Part shown: piece after piece, positions 44,927 to 54,640 of the stretch
Layout: each line of letters starts with the position of its first letter
Position numbering within the stretch: position 1 is the stretch's first letter
Origin: Solenopsis invicta
Lineage: Eukaryota > Arthropoda > Insecta > Hymenoptera > Formicidae
Reading direction: 5' to 3'
Length of the DNA: 64,000 nucleotides
Assembly: GCF_016802725.1 (NCBI RefSeq)
Contig: NC_052679.1
Location: 9,084,421 to 9,148,420 of the forward strand
The notes under the pieces: model-generated
Told to the model about the DNA's origin: nothing
Databases searched by the model: none
Seen by the model: only the letters and a program-made list of their open reading frames with translations
Translations under genes and position numbers: made by a program

Positions 44927-45978
44927 ATGGCTGATTATAGTCCTAATGAGATTGTTGATATTATATTAATTTTAGGGGAGTGTCATAGCAATTACAATGC
45001 AGCATAAAGGCTTTATGCTCAACGTTTTCCTGAAAGGCGACATCCAACTGATATGACAATACGTAGTTTAGTCCAAAGAGCTCGCAATGGACATCTTGTT
45101 CGTCAACGTCAACATCACGAATATGAGGAAAATGATGCGCGAGCTGTAACTATTTTAGCAATACTTCACTTTAATCCTCATGTTAGTACTCGCCAGATTG
45201 AAAGGGAAATAGGTATACCACAAAGAACTGTTGTTAGAATTTTAAGAGCTCTAAATTATCACCCTTTCCACATCACTCTTACGCAGGCTTTACAGCCTAA
45301 TCATCATCTGATGCGTATTGCTTTTTGCCAGTGGGCTTTACAAATGTTACACGATGATCCTAATTTTTTTAGGTATGTGCTTTTCTCAGATGAGGATAAA
45401 TTTTATAGTGACGGACAACTTAATAGACACAACTGCCATTATTGGTCAGATGTTAATCCCCACTGGTATAGGCCAATAGATCATCAAAATCGATGGAATA
45501 TTATGGTGTGGTGCAGCATTGTAAATGGTTATTTGATTGGACCTCATTTTCTTGAAGAGAACGTTGATAGACACAGTTACTTATCGTTGCTAAGAGATCA
45601 CTTACCAGGCTTATTAGAAGATGTTGATTTAGCAACAAGAGCAAGAATGTGGCTTCAACAAGATGGTGCTACACTGCATTATGCACTCATTATACGTGCC
45701 TTTTTAAATGCCAGTTACAATGACAGATGGATTAGACGAAGGGATCCAGTTGAATGGCCTCCTTGCTCACCAGATTTGATGTCGCCTAATTTTTTTTTAT
45801 GGGATACTTGAAAAATGTTGTTTTTGCTGAACGACCAACCACAAGAGATGATTTTATGGACCGCATTCGTAGAGCTTGTGCAGCCATTCCTAGAGCTACC
45901 CTGCTTAGAACTGTGGATAGTTTTCAAAACAGATTGCAGTTATGCCTCGAAGCCAACGGAGGTAATTTTGAACAATAA
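44927..45978 (+). pseudogene. mariner-type transposase with stop, frameshift and Asp-to-Asn change
   Basis: The frame starts MADYSPNEIVDII and meets an in-frame TAA at 45005. It continues open from 45053 with HTH-like STRQIEREIGIPQRTVVRIL, FSDEDKF (first Asp) and LQQDGATLH (second Asp). At the third catalytic position the sequence reads SPDLMSPNFFLW: 41 residues after the second Asp there is Asn instead of Asp. A one-base loss just afterwards (about 45802) shifts the frame; the remainder (YLKNVVFAERPTT to GGNFEQ) continues in another frame to 45978. Three independent lesions make it inactive. Confidence 0.82.
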
Positions 45979-46017
45979 CTCCGTGGGCTCATAAATTCAT
46001 TTAAATTACAGTGTCAG

Positions 46018-46182
46018 TGAGAGGCGAGGGGATAATCGACTCACGATAACCAAGGACCCCGACGTGAGAGGCAAGGGGACTCACGATAATCAAGCACCCC
46101 AACGTGAGAGACAAGGGGACTCACGATAATCAAGCACCCCGACGTGAGAGGCAAGGGAACTCGCGATAATCAAGCACCCTAA
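46018..46182. repeat. 40-bp tandem repeat, four units
   Basis: Units of about 40 bases built on GACGTGAGAGGCAAGGGGAC and TCACGATAATCAAGCACCCC occur four times, the first being the most diverged. They lie inside the mariner-type element, downstream of the transposase relic. Confidence 0.8.
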
Positions 46183-46947
46183 AGGAAACAGAACTTACTA
46201 CGTCCACGTCGTTGTTTCCGGGTAACGCTAAAAGTAAGATGAAAGTGCTTTTGACCTTGATATGACCTTGATATGACCTTCAAAAGGTCAGGTCGAAAAA
46301 CTAAAAAGTTCCCTATGCTCATGTAAAAAGTGCCATTGTTTAAGAGCCCATTGTCAAGAAACAGGTTCTGCGGTCAAAAATAGGGTTTACTAATCAAAAA
46401 ATGCGTTATGAGCCTCAAACAACCTTGAAAATTGACCTCAAGGTCAAGCTAGTCAAAGTAATTAACACTTTTACAATTCATTGACTTTGTTTAAGCATTA
46501 TGCACATTTGTGTTACCCAGAAAACCTCGTCATTTCAGAAAAAGTACACCAGATCGTTCTTCAGGCATTTCACCTTCATTTTTTACCTTTCCAAGGTCGC
46601 AAAAACAATTTTTTCATAAGACAAGTTTGATGTAAAATTTTCCGCTCTTTCGAAATCCGCAGTCAAAAATAGGGTGTCCCATTTAAAAAAACCATCGTGA
46701 CCTTGAAATAACCTTCAAAATTGACCTCAAGGTCAAAACCAATGGTACAATTGAATGACCCCCTCTGTCCTGGTCAACTTTTATCTAAACTATTTTTTTG
46801 TAGATACCGTTATTTGGAAGATATTCGGGTCCATAGACTAAAATGACTCACCCTGTATGTTGGATTAGAAATCTATATTGCAGAGTTTGTGATACACGTA
46901 AGAACTTAAACAATCTGTCAAAAAAAAAACAGATAAAATAGATAAAA

Positions 46948-48260
46948 TTATATTAGAGACATTTTTATTTTTATAACACAAAATATCGTATTGTCATGTA
47001 ATATTAGCACAGTATTAGAAAGGAACCTACAAACTGGTGGTCAATTAATGTCTTAATTTTATTCATCCTTTATTTAAAAATCTTAACTTTCTTCAACACT
47101 TTCAATTTCTTTCTCCTTTCAATTTTATTTTTATTTCACACTACTTTGACCTTCTTCCTTTCTTTCTTCCGTTTTACATTATTCTATTCCACCTCTTTTC
47201 TTTATCTTTATTTCACACTTTTAACAAACTTTACCAAAATCGGTAATATTCTAGTACAAAAACTTTTATGTTTCTGACAAGAAGTATTAAAACATAACGT
47301 AATATTTGTCCATTATTTAAAAAATCTTTCAAACAGGTATTTAATTGATATCTCAATTTTATTCAACCTTTATTATAAATCTTAACCTTCTTTAACACCT
47401 TCAATTTCTTTCTCCTTTTAATTTTTATTTTATTTTAGACTCCTTCGACCCTTCCTCTTTCCTTCCTTTCGTTTTACATTATTCTATTCTTCCGGTTTCT
47501 TTATCTTTATTTTCATTTTTAAATAACTTTACTAAATTAGATAATATTGCATTCAAGAAACTTTTACTTTTATGATAAAAGTATCAAAATATAATGTAAT
47601 ATTTGCCCATTATTAAAAAAAACCTTCAAACTGTTATTTAATTAATATTTTAATTTTATTCGTCCTTTATTTAAAAATCTTAACTTTTCCAACACCTACA
47701 ATTTCATTTTCCTTTCAATTTAATTTAAATTCTGAACTATTTCGACTTTTCCTCCTTTCTTTCATCTGTTTTATATTATTCTATTCCTCTCCTTTTCTAT
47801 ATCTTTATTTCGGATTTTTAAAAAACTTTACTCAAATAAATAATATTCTCTATTAGAGAAATAATTTTATTCTTATGACACACAATGTCAAAATATCATG
47901 TAATATTCGCCCATTATTTAAAAAAAACCTTTAAACTGGTGTTTAAATAATATCTTAATTTTATTTACTCTTTATTTAAAAATCTTAACTTTCTCTAACA
48001 CCTTTAATTACTTTCTCATTTCAATTTTATTTCCATTTTAAACTCTTTCAATCTTTCCTCCTTCCTCCTTTTCTTTTTATATTATTCTATTCTTTTTTTT
48101 CGTTATCTTTATTTCACATTTTTAAAAAACTTTACTGAAATAGATAACATTCTATTATAGAAATTTTTATTCTTATGACACAAAATATCAAAATTTCATA
48201 TAATATTAGCACATTATTAAAAAAAAATCCTTTGAACCGGTGTTCAATTGATGTTTTAAT
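46948..48260. repeat. ~300-bp satellite, second block, four and a half units
   Basis: Unit starts near 46948, 47245, 47543, 47842 and 48144, each with an AATATTCTATTAGAGA-like opening, then ATGTAATATTAGCCCATTAT-like text, TTTATTCATCCTTTATTTAA and a CT-rich stretch. The spacing is about 298-303 bases. Confidence 0.8.
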
Positions 48261-48365
48261 CCAAATTAAACGGCTAAAACAGGCTAGTGAGAGTCAGCGC
48301 GGGTATAAGAGCGCAAAACACAATCAGTGTTTAAATAGTTATTTATTCATGATGAATTAAAAAAA

Positions 48366-48402
48366 TCGAACGTTTCGGCTCTCTTTGGAGCCCTCTTCAG
48401 CG
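48366..48402 (-). ncRNA. Hammerhead-ribozyme-like core (Penelope-associated)
   Basis: On the minus strand the motif reads CTGAAGA, then a stem GGCTC / GAGCC closed by a short loop, then GAAAC and GTT. This fits the hammerhead core CUGANGA - stem II - GAAA - NUH, with a one-base-pair stem III as described for Penelope-like retroelements. Bases on either side (TTCG before, CGAT after) can form a short stem I of three pairs, then a mismatch and two A-U pairs. The predicted cleavage is after GUU. It lies about 650 bases downstream of a Penelope-type coding end on the same strand. Confidence 0.45.
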
Positions 48403-49047
48403 AATTACAAATGGAAAAAAAATTAATTTAAATCGTCATTTACAACGCAATTACAAGTAGCTGTTCTAATCGTCATCAGTCCGTTACTGGGAATGAAATG
48501 AGTCATCAACGGTTTGCCAAATCCGCCGTGGGAGCATTGCCCGTTGTCGTATCGGTGAAATTGACAATTTTCTAAACAACCATCGTGTTCGTAGATAGCT
48601 GACATTACTATAATTGATGTTTTTTTGTTTTTTAATTTTTAAAAAATTATGTGAGTCACCCATTGGCACTGATGACAACCAGTGAAGCGTTGGATAACTT
48701 TGTCCATAGGAAGCGAAATTCGCCTGTCAAAGTATACGCTTGAATTTTTCGTGTAATGCCGCGTGTTTACTATCTCACGCAATAACGTATACTGACCAAA
48801 TCTTCGTTCGAACATCCTACCATCGCCGAGGAAGTCAGATAAACGCGAGAGAGCAAACAATAATAGATACATAGATACGTAAATATGAACGGAGAAATTA
48901 TTTGATACAAAACAAAATAAATTAGCGGCCAACAATTAACAATGTCAGAATTATCAAATTAAAGGTAAAATTACAGACTTAACGTGAATTGGAGGCAAAC
49001 AGATTAATATAATTAGAATCAACATAGTAGCAAATAAAACTTCTCTG
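48403..49047 (-). repeat. Probable Penelope-like 3' region
   Basis: Sequence between the coding end and the hammerhead-like motif. Short frames only. Assigned by position, not by motif. Confidence 0.35.
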
Positions 49048-49230
49048 TTACAGTCTCTTTAATAGTGAGAGGTATGCGTGATGTAGAAATTCAGTATCCC
49101 TTTGTAAATTGAGGCTATTTGTTTGTAATTGGATGTGTAGCATTTCCGATGTTAACCGCCTGTCCCAAACTCGCTCGTTATCCAAGATTTTAATATTCTC
49201 CCAATCAAAGTCGTGATTAAGATTAATTGC
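49048..49230 (-). pseudogene. C-terminus of a Penelope-like (GIY-YIG) polyprotein
   Basis: The minus strand reads NHDFDWENIKILDNERVWD, RRLTSEMLHIQLQTNSLNLQ and DTEFLHHAYLSLLKRL, then TAA at 49050-49048. This matches the end of the GIY-YIG endonuclease domain of Penelope-like elements, where the pattern D-W-x-N-x-x-I-L-D then SEM.HI precedes the terminus. The frame is broken upstream at about 49230 by unrelated GC-rich DNA, so no reverse transcriptase is present. Confidence 0.7.
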
Positions 49231-49235
49231 CTACC

Positions 49236-49905
49236 CCGCCTACCCACTAAAAACCCACCGAGCCCATCTCGCCCCGTTGCGTGGAGGGACCGGGATTGTT
49301 GAGACACTCGCCAACGTCCCTCCACTGGGGATCGGAGCATGAAGCTCCCCGACGCGCCAGTTCATCGGGTTGGGAGTCGGGCTTTGCTGGCCCAGCCGAG
49401 ATACGTCAGCCAGTGGGCCTAGCCCGACCCCGGGGATGCGGAGCGAGGCATCACGCACCCCCGCACCCATTTAGGGCCATGGGGCCGCTCCCGACATATC
49501 GCCGGTGCGATCCCCACGCCCAGGGACGAGCGGTCGCCGCCGCCCGCCCCACCACCTCCCGTCCACGGCGCTCGCGTGGCCGGGCCGGACACCAGGGGAG
49601 AGAACATCCCGCCTAGTGTCGGGCCCCATCGGCCTGGGCCCCGTCCCGTCGCATCCCCCGAGCGCTAGGGGCAGCTAGGGACGGGCACCCGAGGAGCGGC
49701 ACTATCGCCGCTTCCCCTTGCCGAGGACGGGCGGCCCCGGGGAGGGCGCACTGAGCGCTCCTCCCTTGGGCCTCGCCTCCCTCGTGGCCTTACTCCCCCT
49801 CCGCTCCCTCTGCGGGAGTTGGGGGGGAGGGGGGACAGAACCACCCGGGCCACGGGGAGGTTATCCCCAGAAGCGTGACTCGACACGCTAGCTCCGTGAA
49901 CACGC
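49236..49905 (-). repeat. GC-rich block, probable LINE 3' fragment
   Basis: The composition is strikingly GC-rich against AT-rich surroundings, with open frames on both strands that carry no family motif. It resembles the GC-rich 3' region of the R1-clade LINE at 51307-52916 in composition but not in detail. Its edge interrupts the Penelope-like fragment. Confidence 0.35.
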
Positions 49906-49910
49906 TAGCT

Positions 49911-49929
49911 CCGTTTTCTGGGACACCCT
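49911..49929 (-). mobile_element. Solitary mariner-type end
   Basis: CAGGGTGTCCCAGAAAACGG on the minus strand, adjoining TATATA, looks like a single mariner TIR at a TA site. No partner end was found nearby. Confidence 0.4.
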
Positions 49930-49934
49930 GTATA

Positions 49935-50860
49935 TATCCTACTCTTACCTATTTTCCTTTTCTTCTATTCCTTTCTGCTTCCCTCTTTATCCACCACTCT
50001 ACCCTTTTCTCTTTTTCTGTCAAATTGTCCACAATTCACTCTTTCCTGTCTCTCAGCTTCGTCTTTCCCTTCATTACATCAATTCTTTTCCTCACATTCG
50101 CAAATTTCACTCATGACCCCGCCCCCTTATCTTCATTCCCTATCCTCCTCACCCCTTCCACTCTCGCTACCGCCCTCGTTGCCTTCACTACTTTTCTATC
50201 TCTTTTTTTAATTCCTCGTTTCCTTCCTTCTTTACTCTTAACCTCTTTATAATTATATTCCTCTTCTTCTCCTTCCTTTCCCTCTTGACCCCTTCTAATT
50301 CCAGTTTTCTCATCCTTTCTTCCAGTTTCTTCATTTCACCCTTTCCTTTTGTCTGTATCTACTCTATCTCTTCCCCTTTATCCTTTTCCCTTCCTTCCTC
50401 CTCCACCCTTCCCCTACTTCACTCTATATCCTCCGTCCTTCTCTCCAAATTGTCTATTGTTTTCATCATTTCCTCCATCCATTACCTTATTTCTTCCCTA
50501 CCTTCCTTTAATTCTCTCAATTCACTTTTCATTTCTTTTGAAACCTTCCCTCACATCCCTTAATACCTCCCTTAGACCTCTTTTTTCTTGTCTCACCGGC
50601 AATCTCTTTACCTTATTGCTCCTCTTTCTCCCTTTTCAACTTTGTCTCCTCCCCCTGTTCACCCTTCTTTTTCTCTCCTCTTTTCAACAATTCTAGCATC
50701 GGTGCACTGTTTGATCTATCCCTCATTAGACTTTCTGCCTTGCTTGGCCTTCCCACTTTTCTCTTTTCCTCTTCATTCCCTTCTACTTCCTTTTCCCTCT
50801 CCTTCCTTCCCTCCTTTCCTTCTTCCATCTCGTCTTTCTTCTAACCTGTCAACTTTCCCT
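49935..50860 (-). pseudogene. LINE ORF1 remnant (purine-rich, coiled-coil type)
   Basis: The + strand is almost pure pyrimidine. The minus strand reads, with many frameshifts and stops, a Lys/Glu-rich ORF1: KVGRPSKAESLMRDRSNSAP near the start, WMEEMMKTIDNLERRTEDI and MRKLELEGVKRE in a coiled-coil region, KKRNIIIKRLRVKKEG (RNA-binding-like) and, near the end, RKRIDVMKGKTKLRDRKE, LTEKEKRVEWWIKREAE and VRVGYI. This is the layout of ORF1 in insect I/Jockey-type LINEs. It is cut off after VRVGYI by the mariner-type end. Confidence 0.55.
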
Positions 50861-50870
50861 ATTTAAAAGT

Positions 50871-51306
50871 TTATTTACTTACAGTCGGGCTAAATTTTTT
50901 TTTTTAAGTATTTATGTAAACAAAATGTAAATAAGAAAAAAAAAATTTTTTTAATTAAGTAATCTATTTTTGCAGTTCTAGAAATTATGTACTAGGAAAT
51001 ATGATTCTTTTTATATTTAAGATGATTACATTTTTTAATCTAAGAAAACAATTTAATTAAGTTTAATACTATTTTTAGCTTATTTGTAAAATCATTATAT
51101 AAATGTAGAAAATGTATACATACAAAATTATATACTAAGATAATATGTTAGTTACTCAAAAGTTACTTTAATTCAAAATTTCCCGCGACTGGACTTACTC
51201 TCTCCTGCTATGTTTCTCACTTCTAGCGCCTGATGTCGCTACCCTCCCTCTTTTCTGCTTCCTCTCTACTCTCTATACCTGCTCTCCCGTCTAACCTCGA
51301 AATCCC
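50871..51306. other. AT-rich flank of the R1-clade insertion
   Basis: AT-rich, becoming CT-rich towards the LINE; ends with the target-site copy AACCTCGAAATCCC (51293-51306). Confidence 0.5.
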
Positions 51307-52916
51307 TTTTTTTTTTTTTTTTAAAGGTCAGGAAATGCATTACTGCATTTCCGCGCCATGTGGGGCTCCCTCCCCAAATAGGGAAGGTATACCCACTAAA
51401 ACCTGACCGTTTCCGGCGTCTGGGCTTGGGACGGAACACGGGATCGGCCTAAGCATGCACCGTGATCCGTCCTAACCCAAACGGGTCTCCGCTCAAGAGC
51501 AGAGACCCCCCTCCGGAGTTAGCAGCCGAAACCCGACCGAAGTCGAGCCCCAGCCGCCCGAACCGGGATGCCGGGTGTGCGCCGGACCCCCTTGGGAGAG
51601 GGCCCTAGGTACGCACTCCCGCACCTCCAGCCCCAGACGGGTCAGCCGGGCAAGTACCCCGCCGCTAATTCCGTCCGAGGCTTACCTCCTCAACAGTGGA
51701 GAGAGTAGGGCCTTCTGTCCGGTCTGGCCGGCGCTGTGAGGGTCCCCCCTCCCCACTGTTCCTTTCCGGCTCCAGCTCAAACCCTCGGTGAGGGGATCGT
51801 TGAGCCCCGCCGGCGTCACGGCCACGACCTGATGTCGTCGTCGCGAAACCGGCGATAACCAGCGGGCAGGAAGGGTGGCGACGAAGTCACCCCCTTTCTA
51901 CCCTTTCCTTCCCACAGGGGGGGGGGGTGGAGAGGGAGGAGGACTCACTGATGTTGTTGTAGGTATACTCTCCTCCGTCTCCCCCCCCTTTTCCTCCTCT
52001 CAGGGGGCGCATCAGGCGCCTCCTCCCGTACGCGTTCAGCAGCCTCCTTCTGCCGCATCACATTGCCGCAGAAGGAGGCAAAAGCATCCCACTTTGTGGG
52101 ACTCTCTAATATCTCCCTCACAACCGTGGGTAGGGAGAGGTCATTCCCCACCACTGCCTCAAGGGCACGACGCTCATTGTCCCATGCTGGGCACACCTCT
52201 AAGGTGTGCTGCGCCGTGTCCCTCGGCTCCGGACAGTGGTGGCACCTTGTGGTGGCCTCCCGTCCGGTCCTCTCGTGCAGGTGCTCCCCGAAGCAGTCAT
52301 GCCCGGTGAGCACCTGCGTCATGTGGAACGAGAGGCCCCCATGACTCCTCCCCACCCACTGCGCGAGTAGAGGCCCTACCGCCTCAACGACTCTGAATCC
52401 GGCCCTGGCATGAGGGAGCCTCTCCCGCCAGCGCCGGAACTCCTCGTGCCTAGCGCGGTTTCTCCTTTCCAGGAGCGACTCGTCTGCCGCCACCCCGGCT
52501 CCGCGGGCGCGTTCCTCCTTCCAATTGTACATCTCCTCCAAGGAGCACGCGACATACGCCCACGGGACCGAGCCCGCGAGCACACAAGCCGCCTCCTTAG
52601 GCACGGTGCAGTACGCCCTTGTCACCCTAATGGCCATTTTGCGCTGGGCTCCGTGGAGCAGATCCAAACTTCTGGCAGAGGCCACCAGGGAGGCGCTCCA
52701 TACAGTGCGATGGAGCGCACCACCCCCATATAGAGGCGGCGCGCCCCCTCGCCGGGGCCACCGAGGTTGGGCATTATGCGGCTGAAGCTCTGCACCGCAG
52801 AGCCCAACCTGGCGGCCATCCACTCCCAATGGGGCCCGAAAGACCAATGCGAGTCGAGGATCAGCCCCAGATACTTCATCTGGGGCTTCACCTCGACCCG
52901 CGTGCCATCCACTTTA
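51307..52916 (-). mobile_element. 5'-truncated R1-clade LINE, 1.6 kb, with 14-bp target duplication
   Basis: AACCTCGAAATCCC occurs on both sides (51293-51306, 52917-52930), an exact 14-bp target-site duplication. The poly(A) tail is the T run at 51307-51322 on the + strand, so the element is in minus orientation. The 3' UTR (about 51323-51944) is GC-rich. The coding part begins within the reverse transcriptase. Confidence 0.92.
51945..52912 (-). pseudogene. R1-clade reverse transcriptase C-terminus, one frameshift
   Basis: The minus strand starts RVEVKPQMKYLGLILDSHWS and MPNLGGPGEGARRLYMGVVRS, the post-catalytic thumb region of R1-type RT. At about 52690 the frame shifts and continues as SARSLDLLHGAQRKMAIRVT, VLTGHDCFGEHLH and the C-terminal zinc motif CHHCPEPRDTAQHTLEVC (C-x2-C-x8-H-x4-C). 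It ends RRRRVYLQQHQ with a stop at 51945. The endonuclease and the YADD motif are missing because of the 5' truncation, so the copy is dead on arrival. Confidence 0.88.
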
Positions 52917-52930
52917 AACCTCGAAATCCC

Positions 52931-53282
52931 GTCCCAACCCTATCACTGTTTAATTTGTTACTAAGAAAATTATAAAAATGTAAAAAAATTGTTTTTTTGC
53001 TACATCTTAGTCAGGTCTCTATATAGAAATCTAAAATTTGGTATATAAACGTCTTTTCACATAAGTTATCTTAGAAAAGAAAGTCAACTCAAAAAGCCGC
53101 GGAAGCATTTTCACCATACTTATTTGCTATGGTGAATTCCTTTTAAGTTAATTAAACATCATTAAACACGAGACGTATTATTTTGATATATAATATCTAT
53201 TTAAATAAGAGTATAATGAGAGCGATTTTAATGAAAAATATATATTATTGCGACTATATATTATGATATTAATACATTACTA
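52931..53282. other. AT-rich spacer
   Basis: Between the R1-clade LINE and the mariner. No exon of the downstream synthase-like gene was recognised here. Confidence 0.45.
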
Positions 53283-54563
53283 TTAGGAGTATAAATAAGT
53301 TTCCGCCGTTTTTTATCAAAAATTGGGCATTTATTGTGAAAGAACGGTACCTAATGTTTTATTCGAAGTATTGTCCATCGCTAGCCACAACTTTGTCCCA
53401 TCTTTCTGGCAGCATACGGATACCGCGTCGGAAGAATGCTTCATCTTTTGAAGCTATCCACAAATCGACCTAATTTTTTGTATCTTCATATGATGTGAAG
53501 TGTTGCTCAGACAGGCCATGCGCCATCGATCGAAACAGGTAGTAATCAGAAGGAGCAATGTCTGGTGAATACGGCGGGTGGGGTAAAACTTCCCAATTGA
53601 GTGTTTCCAGGTAGGTTTTGATGGCGCCGCAATATGTGGACGAACATTATCATGCAGAAGAATAACTTTGTCGTGTCTGGACTAGTAGTGGGCACGTTTT
53701 TCCTTGAGTAATCGGCTCAATCTCATCAATTGTGTTCGGTAGAGAGCCCCAGTAATGGTTTCATTCGGTTTGAGCAACTCATAATACACGACACCAAGTT
53801 GATCCCACCAAATACACAACATGAGCTTTTTTTCATGAATGTTCGGCTTGGCTGTCGATGTTGAAGCATGGCCAGGTGGTCCTCATGATTTCTTCTTCTT
53901 TGGGTTATTGTAGTGGATCCATTTTTCATCACCAGTGACTATACGACGCAAAAAACTCTTTCGTTTATGCCTGGCAAGCAGCATTTTACATGTGAAAAAT
54001 CGGCGTTCAACGTTTCTCGGCTTCAATTCATATGGAACCTAGTTTCCTTGTTTTTGAATCATTCCCAATGATTTTAAACGATGTGAAATTGCTGGTTGAG
54101 TCACTCCTAATGTAAGTGCTTTTTGCGTTTGGCACGAATCTTCATCTAATAATATTTTCATTTTCGCGTCTTCGTACACTTTCGGCCTTCCGCTACGTTC
54201 TTTGTCTTTGACGTCAAATTTACCGTTCTTAAACTTGTGAAACCACTCACGGCAACTTCACTCACTTAAGGCAGCCTCACCATATGCTTCTACAAGCAAT
54301 CGATGCGCCTCGGCTGCAGATTTCTTCAAATTAAAAAAGTAAATCAAAAGCTCCCGCAAATGACGCTTATTCGGCTCAAAACTCGACATTTTCGCACGAA
54401 AAAAGATATATGATGCTGATACAAAATCGCTAATATTTTAAGGTTATGTTGTTGCCAGATGTCCAACCTTACGATATAACGTTTTACAACAGACAATTTT
54501 AACCATAACATACTAGTGGCGACATTTTTTTGTGAAACGGCGGAAACTTATTTATACTTCTAA
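53283..54563 (-). mobile_element. mariner element, 1.28 kb, TA-flanked
   Basis: The ends TTAGGAGTATAAATAAGTTT and (inverse) TTAGAAGTATAAATAAGTTT are bordered by TA (53281-53282, 54564-54565). Length is the mariner norm. The transposase relic is on the minus strand. Confidence 0.9.
53334..54389 (-). pseudogene. mariner transposase, multiple lesions
   Basis: From the ATG at 54389 the minus strand reads MSSFEPNKRHLRELLIYFF, an HTH region, CREWFHKFKNGKFDVKDKER, then VTGDEKWIHYNNPKKK (first Asp) and, in another frame, VILLHDNVRPH (second Asp). Stops interrupt it (after EAALSE, after KQGN, after KKKK) and at least one frameshift lies near 53660. The third catalytic Asp region is not cleanly readable. 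Confidence 0.8.
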
Positions 54564-54640
54564 TATATTTATTAGTACATAGATGACAGCCTATACAATC
54601 AAGATCAACGACATTACGGATTAGCGGTTATTTTGCCCAG

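Larger units (their letters stand above)
44114..46855 (+). mobile_element. mariner-family element with ~350-bp TIRs, 2.74 kb
   Basis: CAGGGTGAGTCATTTTA at the left and its inverse at the right are bordered by TA (44112-44113, 46856-46857). The TIRs extend to about 44465 and from about 46507, sharing GACCTTGAGGTTAATTTTGA-like and TGCCTGAAAAACGATCTGG-like text. Inside are a nested hairpin MITE, a broken transposase and a 40-bp tandem repeat. Confidence 0.8.

Noticed and set aside
46018..46182. CRISPR-like short direct repeats
   Set aside because: Units are contiguous 40-bp tandem repeats without spacers, inside a mariner element of an insect genome.
49281..49886. Pro/Arg-rich frames on both strands
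   Set aside because: High GC keeps frames open; no domain was recognised and the block looks like retroelement 3' DNA.
50285..50866. Long Ser/Phe/Leu-rich frames on the + strand
   Set aside because: They are the complement of the purine-rich LINE ORF1 remnant on the minus strand.
51960..52785. Plus-strand frames opposite the R1-clade coding region
   Set aside because: Shadows of the minus-strand reverse transcriptase reading.
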